A DNA stretch of 11,941 nucleotides from Rodentolepis nana (GCA_900617975.1 UZAE01014807.1:1-11941); one strand, 5' to 3'. Counted from the stretch's first letter, positions 1 through 8,041 are shown. A program made the numbers and translations. Notes: a model not told the origin generated them from the letters alone.

Positions 1-747
1 CCCCCCCCGGGTTTCCTGCTTCTAAGCATAATAATTCGATTTTCTCACCTTATCTCCTGCCCCACCCCAGTTTTCATATGGGGAGGTGATGACATATAGG
101 ATCCACTTTACTCCTGCTGTTTATCAAATAATTTAACCAAATCACCGATTTTAAACACTACTTTAGGGGACTTAATTAGTGTAAGCTTGCCTAATTACCA
201 TTAATTTTAATTGCTTAATTCTACATAAATGTGATTTTCTTCTTCTTTTATTTTATAATCTTGCGTCAATTGGATTTCCATCAGCTATTATGCCTTTATT
301 CGGCAATAAAATTCGTAAATCCACGTCGCAAATCCATGCAATTTTATCGTGTTTTTTTCTTCTTTATTCTAATTAAAATTTTCTAATACAATGACTGTCA
401 TTCATTGTCTACGAATTTTGAATTTTAGACAAGTACTTATCAGTGCTGGACTTAGATTAGTGTTGAATTTAAAAGCCTATAGAGAAATAAAACACGTCGT
501 GGTGTCAGCATTTTGAGATCAAAGTATTTCCTTACTTTTCTCCAGCCTATTTCGAAGTCGGTATTCAGGATTGATCTGTTCTAAACAATGTTAGAAATAC
601 GAGAATTAAAAGATCATTAGTCGATGAAGCCTATCGGATTTGATTTGGGGCCAGATGGAAGTTATATTTTAAACCATTTAGCTGCTCTCTGATTAGCAGA
701 ACTATACCCTCTACAAGGCCCATGAGGGTGAATTTTGGTTCATAAAT
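1..747. other. AT-rich unique stretch, no gene seen
   Basis: The window opens with C8 followed by GGG and then runs as AT-rich sequence up to repeat copy A. I see no open frame of note, no RNA gene and no long repeat. The only motif worth recording is AGATCAAAG at 516-524, which matches a TCF/LEF-type site and recurs twice further right. It is probably intergenic or intronic DNA. Confidence 0.6.
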
Positions 748-1054
748 TCATGGGGTGCGCGATAGACTTACCTCCATGTGGTACACCCTGGGCGACTTAT
801 ACTCATACGGCAAAAAGTCTATTAATTGACAGTTGACTTCTGACTTCTAATTACTATGACCCGACACTATGTCATATTACACCACTCCACAGTACTCATG
901 TCTCCTTTTTTCTACCTTTGTGTCTGTCTCTTCGAAACACTCTTCTGTCCCCCCCCCCCTCTCGACTTTTTTCCCTTCCTCTCTGTGGAGCCTGAAGTCA
1001 ACTAAAGGGCTAATGATAACTATCAAAACGTTTGCCATTTGATATAAATCAATA
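748..1054 (+). repeat. Interspersed repeat, copy A (near full length)
   Basis: This is one of four copies in the window of the same roughly 310-bp element, about 80% identical to copy D by eye. The head reads TCATGGGGTGCGCGATAG. It is followed by ACTTACCTCC, a CATACGGCAAAAAGTCTAT block, GACTTCTGACTTC, a long pyrimidine-rich middle (about 900-980, including C11 at 949-959), and a tail block reading CTGAAGTCAACTAAAGGGC, then TTTGCCATTTGATATAAATCAATA. The A/T-rich tail sits where copy D has (AAAT)n, which fixes the orientation and suggests a non-LTR-type retroelement: a SINE or the 3' end of a LINE. I see no coding capacity and no clear tRNA-type promoter boxes, so the class is an inference. A clear target-site duplication was not found. 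Confidence 0.8.
949..959. repeat. Poly-C run (C11) inside repeat copy A
   Basis: Eleven consecutive C residues lie in the pyrimidine-rich middle of the repeat. Copy C has shorter broken C runs at the same place and copy D reads CCCCACCCCTC, so this tract is length-variable within the family. Confidence 0.9.
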
Positions 1055-2253
1055 GTTCTTAAATACTGAGAAATCTGAAGAAACCTCAATTCACAAAACC
1101 CAGATATTGCAAATTCTGATGGATGAAAGTCTGAAAAACTTTAAATTTCATTCACCTCTTGTTTAAATAATGCAGTCAGATAAGAATGCCGTATGTATTC
1201 TATTTGCGAGCAAAACTTATATTGTGTCAAAATTTATCAATTTTTAAAACTTTTATTTTAGACATACGCTCCCTTAAACTTTCAAATGAATTTGAACAAA
1301 ATTATGGAACAGTTGAGAATGGAAATTCAAGTGAATGCCGTCTTTCGGTTATGAAAACTAGCATTCTTTGCAAACGATCGTCAAGATAAGCAGACTTTTC
1401 ATTGGTTCTGAAGGTGTAATTAACAACTTAGATCAAAGTAAAACTCACAATTCTGGAATATTTTATCCCCTGAAAACGAAATCCTCGTATTTCACCCTCC
1501 TCCTCATCTGGCATAATATTTTATTTATAATTGGGTAATTATGAATGCTATTTTAATTTGTTTTTATTATAGCCAGTGAACAAATAGTGCATTAAATGCG
1601 TTTAAATCTAATTGTCCTCGTCCAATGTCTTATCAACTGTTTTGCTAGAACCCATTTACGTTTTACTTAAAGAGATTAAATGATCAGAAATCTGGAAGAG
1701 ATCATTTTCTTGCTCACGGAATGCGCCCCTTAGAGTTAAAACAAATCAAACTAGTGAAATTAAATGATTGGTAACGAATTTTTCCACTTTGATCTATAGA
1801 CAAGGCTAGTGGTTATTATTAAAACCATAAATAAAAGGACAAAATTCTTTTTTTTCATGGAAGTATAGCGAGTGAAATTTTTTTGAGTGCCGTGTCAAAG
1901 TAAAACAAATTGTTACATCATTCGATTTTGAAATTCAGTTTGTGCCTTATTATCTAAAACCCAAAATTTTAATGAATCCTTGCCTGGTTAACTGGGCAAA
2001 TTTTTGGCCACGGTGTCGTATCTCATTAACTTGGAAATTCATCGGAAATATCCGACTTGCCACTGCAATTTTGCACTATTATAAGAAAGTAGTTGAAGTC
2101 TAATGCATCAAAGTAACAAATATAAAATCCCTACTCCGAATTCTGTGCAATGGAGGCACAAATAAGTAGACACATTAGTGCAATATCGCCGAAATTTGTC
2201 CTGGTTTCTTCATGCCATAACTCCCCGAACCAATGTGTTTTTCCAATCTCCTC
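1055..2253. other. AT-rich unique stretch, no gene seen
   Basis: No convincing coding or RNA feature is visible here. The stretch contains two of the three AGATCAAAG sites in the window, at 1430-1438 on the plus strand and 1787-1795 on the minus strand (CTTTGATCT). The related TCAAAGTAA core recurs at about 1895 and 2108. The 67-codon open stretch at 1186-1389 has no flanking signals and unremarkable composition. Confidence 0.55.
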
Positions 2254-2304
2254 GAGAGAGAGAGAGAGAGGGAGAGAGAGAGGATGGGAGAAGGGGAGAG
2301 AGAG
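2254..2304. repeat. Imperfect (GA)n microsatellite
   Basis: A nearly pure purine tract of GA dinucleotides interrupted by GG, GAT and GGGG. Because the period is 2, it translates as arginine/glutamate or serine/leucine repeats in several frames and on both strands. This explains the overlapping open frames around 2131-2450, and I do not treat those as genes. Confidence 0.9.
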
Positions 2305-2460
2305 TGCATGGGGCACTTCGTCTATCGTTGGCTTTTTCCCCTCCCATTTACTGTGTACTCCCTTTTTCTGTTTCTGGTATTGTTGGCAGTCAGAGAAGAC
2401 TGCTCTTGAATTCTGTCTCCTTCTAGCCAATTGTGCGTGACTTTCCACCAAACATTACTC

Positions 2461-2508
2461 GCCTACTTGCTTACCCGCCTGCTTGTTTGCCTGCCTACTT
2501 TTTCGTTC
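2461..2508. repeat. Degenerate 16-bp tandem repeat
   Basis: GCCTACTT, GCCTGCTT and GCCTACTT begin at 2461, 2477 and 2493, exactly 16 bases apart. The first two units agree at about 12 of 16 positions and the third decays after eight bases. It looks like a small minisatellite of roughly 2.5 to 3 units. A frame runs open through it (2431-2652) but starts at a non-ATG codon and shows no recognisable domain. Confidence 0.5.
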
Positions 2509-2668
2509 TGTCTCATTCGCCTTCATCGAAGGAAAGTCCTTTGCAAAAAAAGATATTTGTCCCTGCATTTGTCTTTTTGCAACAGAAGCAATCAGTTTTG
2601 TGAAGAGCTCGTTGTTCTGCTAAACTCTTTAAACACCTCAATAAGGCCTTGACAAGTTTAGAAAGTTT

Positions 2669-2693
2669 GGGGGATGGGGGGAGGGGGGCGAGG
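2669..2693 (+). other. G-rich tract
   Basis: Runs of G5, G6 and G6 separated by AT and A are followed by GCGAGG. Only three runs reach three or more guanines, so it falls short of the usual four-run G-quadruplex pattern unless two-layer structures are counted. Confidence 0.5.
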
Positions 2694-2699
2694 TTTATT

Positions 2700-3839
2700 T
2701 CTTAAGATTTCAAAATTTGGGTGTATTTTGACTAAATATGTAATTTCTTACGTTAGTCTCAGTCAAGGTGGTTAGTTACAAGAAATGAAATATTCTGTCT
2801 GATGGGCTGCAAATCTGAACAAATTATGCCTTATTATCTAATTTTACATTTTGGGAAGGATATGGAAGCTGGAATTCCCTGTTATTATCTGATATACTTT
2901 CAGGTCAATGAAACTTACCAGGGGTTTGCCAAAGCATGCTTACGAATATGATCTTTATCTTCGTGGATCACGAGGTGTACTGAAATTAGTTGCTTGCGTT
3001 AAAAAATGGTTCAGATTCATAGGTTTCGGGTATGGAAGCTTTTATCCTTTCAATATATCCCTGCTCAAGTTATAAACGACATTTTTTTGTCAAAAGAGCT
3101 AATTTTAAGTTCCACTTTCTCTTGACTAAGAAGTGTCTGAAGCCCAGCAACTTGATCGAATTGGAAGTCATTTCATTAATTAGCAAATGCTACCACAGTG
3201 TTTGAATTGCATTCCGTCCGTTTATTGAGAACTCAGCCAATACCAACAGGTTGGTAATGCAGTTTGATTAACTAAGCTAAACTCTATAAAAAATTTCATT
3301 TTGTATGGAATTCAAAAATCAAGAACTTTGGTCTGGTCTTTGATTGTTTTCAACCCACCTAGAAGTTGTGGTGGTTACTTTAAGGAGGTGGATATTCTAT
3401 TCTTCAGGCAGAGGTACTAATGTAAGAAAAAAGTTTAGGTTGCTAAAGAGTGCGTTCCTATAAGTTCTTCAATTTAGAAGTCCATGCTCATACATTTGAA
3501 CTCGATGACTTCCAGTTACCTTGCGCGATGCAATTTCATTTCATTCCGCCTGCATTTCATAAAATCAATTAATTCGTAGAGCCATTCTCGTTCAGTTCAA
3601 GGGTGCCAATTTCATTGCCAACTAGTTCACAGCAAATAACAAAATTATGTAAAATTAAAGAAAAATTGCAAAAAAAGAAGATTTCAGCATAAAAAATGCC
3701 GTTTATTTTATATTTATTAGCTTGAGACAAATGTAAATATTCAATTTTATTTTTTATGTTTTTTCTGTTTGTATTGATTCAGTCTAATTAATTCATACAG
3801 AATAACACAATTTCCAAATTATTGTTCAATCAGAATGCG
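2700..3839. other. AT-rich unique stretch, no gene seen
   Basis: No open frame, RNA gene, tandem repeat or repeat copy that I can support is present. Base composition and short homopolymers are typical of intergenic or intronic DNA. Confidence 0.6.
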
Positions 3840-3934
3840 ATCATAGATGAAGGTCCAAAAAAGAGAGAGAATTTTAGATTTCTAAAATAATTTTTCATCG
3901 ATAATACCTTGGGGACACATAAGAGGCGGCAAAC

Positions 3935-3959
3935 CTTGGCAAAAAGTTCCTTTGCCAAG
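3935..3959. other. Perfect 9-bp inverted repeat (hairpin)
   Basis: CTTGGCAAA (3935-3943) and TTTGCCAAG (3951-3959) are perfect reverse complements separated by a 7-base loop, AAGTTCC. Pairing does not extend outward, so it is too short for a typical animal pre-miRNA. It also resembles two NF-I half sites (TTGGC and GCCAA), but the 13-base spacing is not the usual 5. Confidence 0.7.
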
Positions 3960-4129
3960 AGAGAGATGAGACGAGAGAGAACGCGCGAAATCTACAGTTA
4001 AAATCTATCAAAACAAAAGTAAGTTTGCCGTAAAACACCAACGAGAGAACTATTCTACCCTTGCCTACTCCTCCTCCTCTTTGATGAGAAGCAAAGCTGC
4101 CCCCCCAAAGATAAAAAGACGGTGCAGAA

Positions 4130-4147
4130 GGAGAGAGAGAGCGCGAG
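4130..4147. repeat. Short (GA)n tract joined to GCGCGAGA
   Basis: About five GA units run into GCGCGAGATCTC. It lies between C7 and C10 tracts in the 3.8-4.7 kb island. Confidence 0.8.
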
Positions 4148-4217
4148 ATCTCATATCTGTGTTTATAGATTTAAGAAAAAGTGGACTAGTGGGGAGGAGG
4201 GGTACTCACATTCCTCT

Positions 4218-4247
4218 CCCCTCACCCCCCCCCCGCCCCACTCTCCC
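4218..4247 (-). other. Potential G-quadruplex (minus) / i-motif (plus)
   Basis: On the plus strand C4, TCA, C10, G, C4, ACTCT, C3 gives four C runs of at least three with loops of 3, 1 and 5. The minus strand therefore satisfies the usual G3+N1-7 quadruplex pattern. The sequence pattern is direct observation; folding in vivo is inference. Confidence 0.6.
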
Positions 4248-4377
4248 ATTCCGTTAAATAGTTCAGCTCAGTTCTGCCCTCTTCCCATCTCTCCTCTTCG
4301 TATGCATGTCGGGACATTTACTCGTTTAGTTCGTGAGTCTTATTCGTTCGCTTGTTCGGTGCGCGTGGCCTTTTAAT

Positions 4378-4407
4378 CTCTCCTCCTCCTCCTCCTCCTC
4401 CTCCTCC
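4378..4407. repeat. (TCC)9 trinucleotide microsatellite
   Basis: Nine perfect TCC units occupy 4381-4407, preceded by CTC. It is a pure polypyrimidine mirror repeat. On the minus strand it reads as poly-Glu, poly-Gly or poly-Arg, which produces spurious open frames at 4326-4576. Confidence 0.95.
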
Positions 4408-4484
4408 GCTTTTTCTTTGTTCTGTACAATTGCGCAGTAGTGGAGATGCGGTTTTTCTCCATCTTTTTGGTTGAGGGTGCACGA

Positions 4485-4497
4485 GCGCGCACGCGCG
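4485..4497. other. Alternating CG tract (Z-DNA-prone)
   Basis: Thirteen bases, GCGCGCACGCGCG, alternate strictly between purine and pyrimidine. This is the classic Z-DNA-forming pattern. CpG is rare elsewhere in this window, so five CpGs here is a notable local exception. Confidence 0.7.
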
Positions 4498-4660
4498 GAT
4501 TCATTGCTTCTTCTACTTTCATATCTTTGCTCAGATTTACCCCCAGACAAGGTGCAGTGAAGCTATTTTTTTCCACATTAAATTCTACTCCTTCAACTTT
4601 CTGGCTGGTGGGACGGCGGTTTTGTTCTTTTAAGTCCTTAAAACTTCAGCTAAACCATGC

Positions 4661-4685
4661 GTGTGTGTGTGTGTGTATATACACA
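4661..4685. repeat. (GT)8 microsatellite ending in a palindrome
   Basis: (GT)8 at 4661-4676 continues as ATATACACA. TGTGTATATACACA at 4672-4685 is a perfect 14-bp palindrome made where the GT run meets the AC end. Confidence 0.9.
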
Positions 4686-4720
4686 TATCCTCGTTCTCCA
4701 TCTTACGGTTAGACACATTT

Positions 4721-5780
4721 TAGGAGAAGTTCCTGTTTTCTGCTAGAATTTAAGTGCGTAAAATTCACTCACTAATCAAATTTTGTTTAAGCGGCTCTTC
4801 TAACGAATTGAAAGGGATTTCTTGACTTACATCAAAGGTTGGGGAAAAAAATTAGAAAACTGAGTACAGTTAGTTAATACGGTACCTCTTATGACAAATA
4901 GTATACTCCCACTGCCCATAATTTATCGTTAATATTTTTTTTAGAAAAAAAAACCTAGGTGTATATTTCAATATATTTCCAACTTATGAAAGCTTCTGAA
5001 TACGGAGAGGATTAAGACATTTTTATTTGGTCTTGGGGGTGTGAGGAGGGAGGAGAAGGTGAAGGGATGGTCTCTGTTATATGAGAGAAAATTTAATTGA
5101 GGTGCCGAAAAGATCCTAGAATATTTGATCTGCGCCATTAAAGTGGTATTTTTTATATAACACATGAATGACTAAATTTGCTGCTTATTTTTAGAATTCT
5201 TAAAATAGTAAATTAATTCCAATTTTTATAGAGGAAGAAATTAGTTGAAAGCATATGTCGATAGGGGCTGGATATCCACTGAATTTCACCTCAAAGGCCA
5301 TTTAAGTGGAAGACGATGTACTAACAAATTGTATCAAGCGTTGAGTTTTGAATTACACTCACTTTTAATTAATTTTCACCGTTCTGGTGGCAATAATAAC
5401 TTATGTCATTCACCTTAATGGTCCTGTTTTAATAGTCCCTTCCTTGGCTCGTTGTAAGTTCGTTTAAACTAACGAAAAGCAAACTGGAAGCTTGAAACAC
5501 GAATCCTGTATAAATGATAAAGTGACCTATCAACGATGAACGTATTTCACATAAAGTTATTAGAGTTAAAACGATTTCTTAGAACACTTTGTGCTGTTAA
5601 ACTGTGCTTCTCTTAATTTCGGGATCTGAAACTGCTTTTTGAACTTGTATTCTAACTGCTTGGTGGGAGTATTTAAGAGACATAGATGAAATAGGCATTG
5701 GAATAAATGGCTTCAATCAGGAAATAATTAAATAACAGACGAAAGGATTGCAATGGAATATCACATCAAAGAACGCCAAA
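4721..5780. other. AT-rich unique stretch, no gene seen
   Basis: I see no supported gene. Local G-rich sequence at 5035-5080 narrowly fails the four-run quadruplex rule because a loop reaches eight bases. GTAAGT at 5450-5455 could act as a splice donor, but frames upstream of it close within a few codons. Confidence 0.55.
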
Positions 5781-5781
5781 A

Positions 5782-5796
5782 AGAGAGAGAGAGAGA
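5782..5796. repeat. (AG)7-8 microsatellite
   Basis: A short uninterrupted AG run at the left edge of the 5.78-6.14 kb G/CpG-rich island. Confidence 0.9.
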
Positions 5797-5817
5797 TAAT
5801 TATTCCAATCACAACTT

Positions 5818-5825
5818 ATGCAAAT
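5818..5825 (+). promoter_or_regulatory. Perfect octamer (POU-type) motif
   Basis: ATGCAAAT is the canonical octamer bound by POU-domain factors in animals. A single 8-mer match can occur by chance, and binding is not shown. Confidence 0.25.
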
Positions 5826-5865
5826 AGATGAGTTGTTAGCTCAAGCTTGTGTATTCGACAAACGG

Positions 5866-5877
5866 ACAGACGTCTGT
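5866..5877. promoter_or_regulatory. 12-bp perfect palindrome ACAGACGTCTGT
   Basis: The palindrome contains CAGAC and GTCTG head to head, each matching the SMAD-binding half-element. Another CAGAC lies at 5943-5947. The palindrome is directly seen; a SMAD connection is only a motif-level inference. Confidence 0.35.
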
Positions 5878-5878
5878 T

Positions 5879-5904
5879 GGGGGAGAGGGGGAAGGGATGG
5901 AGGG
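5879..5904 (+). other. Canonical G-quadruplex motif
   Basis: G5 (5879-5883), AGA, G5 (5887-5891), AA, G3 (5894-5896), ATGGA, G3 (5902-5904) gives four runs of at least three guanines with loops of 3, 2 and 5. Two further GGG runs at 5916-5918 and 5921-5923 could serve as spare runs. Confidence 0.7.
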
Positions 5905-5953
5905 TGTAGAGATGTGGGTAGGGCAGAGTCTTGGCTGACGGACAGACACCCGC

Positions 5954-5971
5954 CGACTGGCCGGCTAGTCG
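5954..5971. other. 18-base near-palindrome
   Basis: CGACTGGCCGGCTAGTCG is self-complementary except at one pair (positions 6 and 13), which would be a G-U wobble in plus-strand RNA. It lies in the CpG-rich island just after the quadruplex motif. Confidence 0.5.
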
Positions 5972-6093
5972 CTCTGTCTTATAGTGCACACGTGTTGGAC
6001 TTCGCGAAAAGATTTATGATCTCATGCATACGTTTGTGTGCAGGCTAGACGATGATGTGCACAAGATGGCTTGTGCGAATGATAAAGCAGTCT

Positions 6094-6137
6094 GGAAGAG
6101 GAGAAGGAAGGGAAGGGAAGGGAAAGAGAAAGAGAGA
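6094..6137 (+). repeat. 44-base purine-only tract with GGGAA repeats
   Basis: The tract contains only A and G, with AAGGG repeated at its centre and (GA)n at its right end. Long polypurine tracts of this kind can form triplex DNA when mirror-symmetric. It is immediately followed by CATGG, where a 29-codon frame starts at ATG 6139. That frame has a favourable G at -3 and G at +4 but no recognisable product. Confidence 0.8.
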
Positions 6138-6140
6138 CAT

Positions 6141-6768
6141 GGCGAACATCTATCAACTTTGCCGACACCGCCATCACCTCAACTATAGAGAAAGAGACAC
6201 CGCCAATGATTGCTCTCAAACCAAATAGAAAGATGACTAAACATCTTCATCATCTGCCATTCAAACACCTTAACTTCTATTGATTAACCATAACTGACTG
6301 TCGGCTGTCATGCCAAGTCAAATCATCTCAGTTTTATGAGGGGCAATAAATGGATCAATGTTATTATAATGGTCGGAGATTTTTACGACTCAAAGAGAAG
6401 AAAAAGCCAGAACTTCCCATGCCAAAGACTAAGACATTCCAAAAAATATTCATATGTTGGAGAATTAAAAGCCCACCCTAAATGTTCGGTAGTTCTTCTT
6501 GGCAAAAGTTAAAAGTTCATTGGAAAGTGATTATTGGATTGAGATCATCGAATGTATTGTAACCAAAAGAGGGAAGAATAATCGTTCCGATATGTCACTC
6601 AATGATTCCAAATTGTCCTCTTTCTCAACAGGATAAATGTCAAGAGGGAAACTACGGGATTCACATAAATTATTACATTAAATATATCTTCAAATTTTGT
6701 CATCAATTCATATGTGGTCGATATATATTCCTTGTATGTTCTCAAGCCCTCTATAGTTTCTTTATTCT
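6141..6768. other. Unique stretch, no gene supported
   Basis: There is a fair splice-acceptor-like site, CTCTTTCTCAACAG, ending at 6631, and the frame after it stays open for about 55 codons. However, that frame runs directly into repeat copy B and shows no domain, so I do not call an exon. Nothing else stands out. Confidence 0.45.
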
Positions 6769-6908
6769 GGTGTGCGATACACTAACCTCCACGTAGTGCA
6801 CCTTGGGCAAAGTAAACTCATACGACAAAAAAGTCCATAAACCGGCAGTTGACTTCTCACTTCAAACTACCATCACCCCCACTGTATGTTATATTCGACC
6901 CCTACCAC
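6769..6908 (+). repeat. Interspersed repeat, copy B (3' part missing)
   Basis: The head (GGTGTGCGATA), the ACCTCCACGT block, CTCATACGACAAAAAAGTCCAT, CCGGCAGTTGACTTCTCACTTC and ATATTCGACCCCT all match copies A, C and D in order. Homology stops near 6908, at the point where the others continue into CCACAGTACTCATC and the pyrimidine-rich middle. About 140 bp of the roughly 310-bp element remain. Loss of the 3' half is not what 5' truncation by a LINE would give, so a later deletion or a modular family structure is likely. Its copy of the donor-like ACTTACC site has changed to ACTAACC. Confidence 0.75.
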
Positions 6909-7341
6909 TTCTGCAAGTTATGAAATATGCTGTGCTGAACATTGTATTGGAGAATGACTGGGGGAATGAAAGTTGTATATTTTATTAAATCAAATGATCC
7001 ATTATCCGTGAATGTCATAGAAATTCTCTGAACTAAGCTTGCAATTGAGAACAATAAAAATTTAAATATTGCAAAATTAATTATTTCCTTAGGAAAAAAA
7101 GTTGACGATTCGATATTTCCAGAAAGCAATCAGAGGTTCATATGTGACCTTATACGTGATCGAGCTTATGACAATTTTTTTTCCATCATTAGAGCAAAAA
7201 AATAATTTTAATGGGGGTATTATTTAATAGAAAAATACATGGAAGAAAAAATAAATATAAAGATGAAACTAGTGCCCCATTCAGCCATAAATTTTTTGAT
7301 GATTTGGTCTCTTCTTCCACTCTCTAAAAAATAAATTAGCC
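6909..7341. other. AT-rich stretch between repeat copy B and a minus-strand open frame
   Basis: No gene, RNA or repeat that I can support. Short open frames here are consistent with chance in AT-rich DNA and have no associated signals. Confidence 0.55.
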
Positions 7342-7563
7342 TTATTTTGTGCCAACAAAAATACAAGCAACTGGAAACCCTGACATCCACTGCATTTGTT
7401 CTTTAAAAACCTTGGAATCAGAGAGACCAGACTCAATCTTATAAGAAGATTTGGCGTTTTCAAGAACAAAGTCGCCTATTCTGCCTTGTCCTGGTTTAAA
7501 AAATCTCTTATAAGGGTACATACAACCCTCCCAGATCAATTGGCATTTTAATACCGGAGTAAA
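7342..7563 (-). pseudogene. Candidate gene fragment: 73-codon minus-strand open stretch, unrecognised
   Basis: The minus strand is open from just after a TAA (7564-7566) to a TAA at 7342-7344. The peptide is mixed and protein-like rather than low-complexity, with segments such as QLIWEGCMYPYKRFFKPGQG, RIGDFVLENAKSSYKIESG and MQWMSGFPVACIFVGTK. The first ATG is at 7521-7519 in a poor context. There is no splice acceptor at the left end of the frame, and a CTCTTTAG further upstream lies before the in-frame stop. A second minus frame takes over after 7342 (QNKANLFFREWKKRPNHQ), which would fit a decayed gene fragment with a frameshift. I recognise no family. It may be a pseudogene, a piece of an unknown gene or a chance open frame. 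Confidence 0.2.
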
Positions 7564-8041
7564 TTAGAGTCTAAAGAGTGGTATAATAAAATATATGTTG
7601 TGTAAGCTGCATGCTACATATCAATAAGGAGGACATTTAGGAGCGCCTTTAATGCCCCTTAATAAGAAAACGTTCAAATATACTATTTCGATCACTAAAA
7701 GATATTTTAGGTGTGAGTCAAGAATAAGAAAAATCATAATCAAATCCACGCCATTTTAAACAACTCCGATAGAGGGAAACATTCAAGTTGCCTCGTTTTC
7801 TGAAAAAATACTTCCTATAAATACGCGAAGTGTGTTTGTGGAATTGAGTAACTTCAAATTATATTACATCTCCTTACTAAAATTCTGAAAAAAAATCTAG
7901 TTTTCTGCAATATCATTCAGATGAGTTTTATTCTAACCAATTCGCCTTCAATCTTATCTTTTTTAAAAAAAAGGTAGAAATAAAATCAACAATCATACGA
8001 CTGTGCTTGCGTTTGTCTAACCTAAAACCCACTTCAATTAG
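7564..8041. other. AT-rich stretch, no gene seen
   Basis: No supported gene. On the minus strand, the bases just left of the AATAAA at 8042-8047 become G/T-rich (GAAGTGGGTTTTAGG within about 8010-8033). This is the arrangement expected downstream of a polyadenylation site, and it supports the candidate terminal exon at 8066-8163. Confidence 0.45.

Larger units (their letters stand above)
3840..4720. promoter_or_regulatory. CpG-richer island of GA, C, TCC, CG and GT tracts
   Basis: This block stands out from its AT-rich surroundings. In order it holds scattered GAGAG elements (3860-3985) with an ACGCGCG, C7 (4100-4106), (GA)n running into GCGCGAGATCTC (4130-4152), C10 in a C-rich tract (4218-4247), a CpG-dense stretch at 4310-4370, (TCC)9 (4381-4407), alternating CG (4485-4497) and (GT)8 (4661-4676). 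GAGA elements with CpG enrichment are compatible with an open-chromatin or promoter region in animals, but I see no convincing start site or linked exon. Open frames here on either strand are products of the low-complexity tracts, for example poly-Glu or poly-Arg from TCC on the minus strand. Confidence 0.3.
5797..6140. promoter_or_regulatory. CpG/G-rich island with octamer, palindromes and G-quadruplex motif
   Basis: This block is clearly richer in G, C and CpG than its flanks. It contains a perfect octamer ATGCAAAT (5818-5825), a 12-bp palindrome ACAGACGTCTGT (5866-5877), a canonical G-quadruplex pattern (5879-5904), an 18-base near-palindrome (5954-5971), CACGTG at about 5990, and a 44-base purine-only tract (6094-6137). 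The plus strand is open for 76 codons from an ATG at 5818, with a GTGTGCAG acceptor-like site near its end, but the peptide is low-complexity in the G-rich part and has no recognisable domain. A regulatory role is inferred from motif density only. Confidence 0.3.

Noticed and set aside
762..776. U1 snRNA-like 5' end in the repeat (AGACTTACCTCC)
   Set aside because: The similarity is limited to the donor-pairing heptamer. No Sm site or U1 stem structure follows, so this is not a U1-derived element.
877..1089. 70-codon minus-strand frame
   Set aside because: It lies almost wholly inside repeat copy A on its antisense strand, is not maintained in the other copies, and includes Gly runs from poly-C.
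2131..2451. Overlapping open frames on both strands around the GA tract
   Set aside because: They are open because a period-2 purine tract contains no stops in several frames. The products are Arg/Glu or Ser/Leu runs with unremarkable flanks, and no splice or start signals support them.
3935..3959. microRNA precursor
   Set aside because: Pairing stops at nine base pairs. A precursor needs about 20 or more paired bases, which the flanks do not supply.
4326..4576. Two minus-strand frames with long Glu or Arg runs
   Set aside because: They are translations of (TCC)9; the two frames overlap and neither has a recognisable domain.
5818..6048. 76-codon plus-strand frame from a true ATG
   Set aside because: GC-rich sequence is expected to hold longer stop-free runs, the G-rich part is low-complexity, and there is no domain or donor in phase. 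It is described only as part of the island.
6632..6796. Possible exon after the acceptor-like CTCTTTCTCAACAG
   Set aside because: The frame reads into repeat copy B, the peptide is Ile/Tyr/Phe-rich as expected from AT-rich DNA, and there is no donor.
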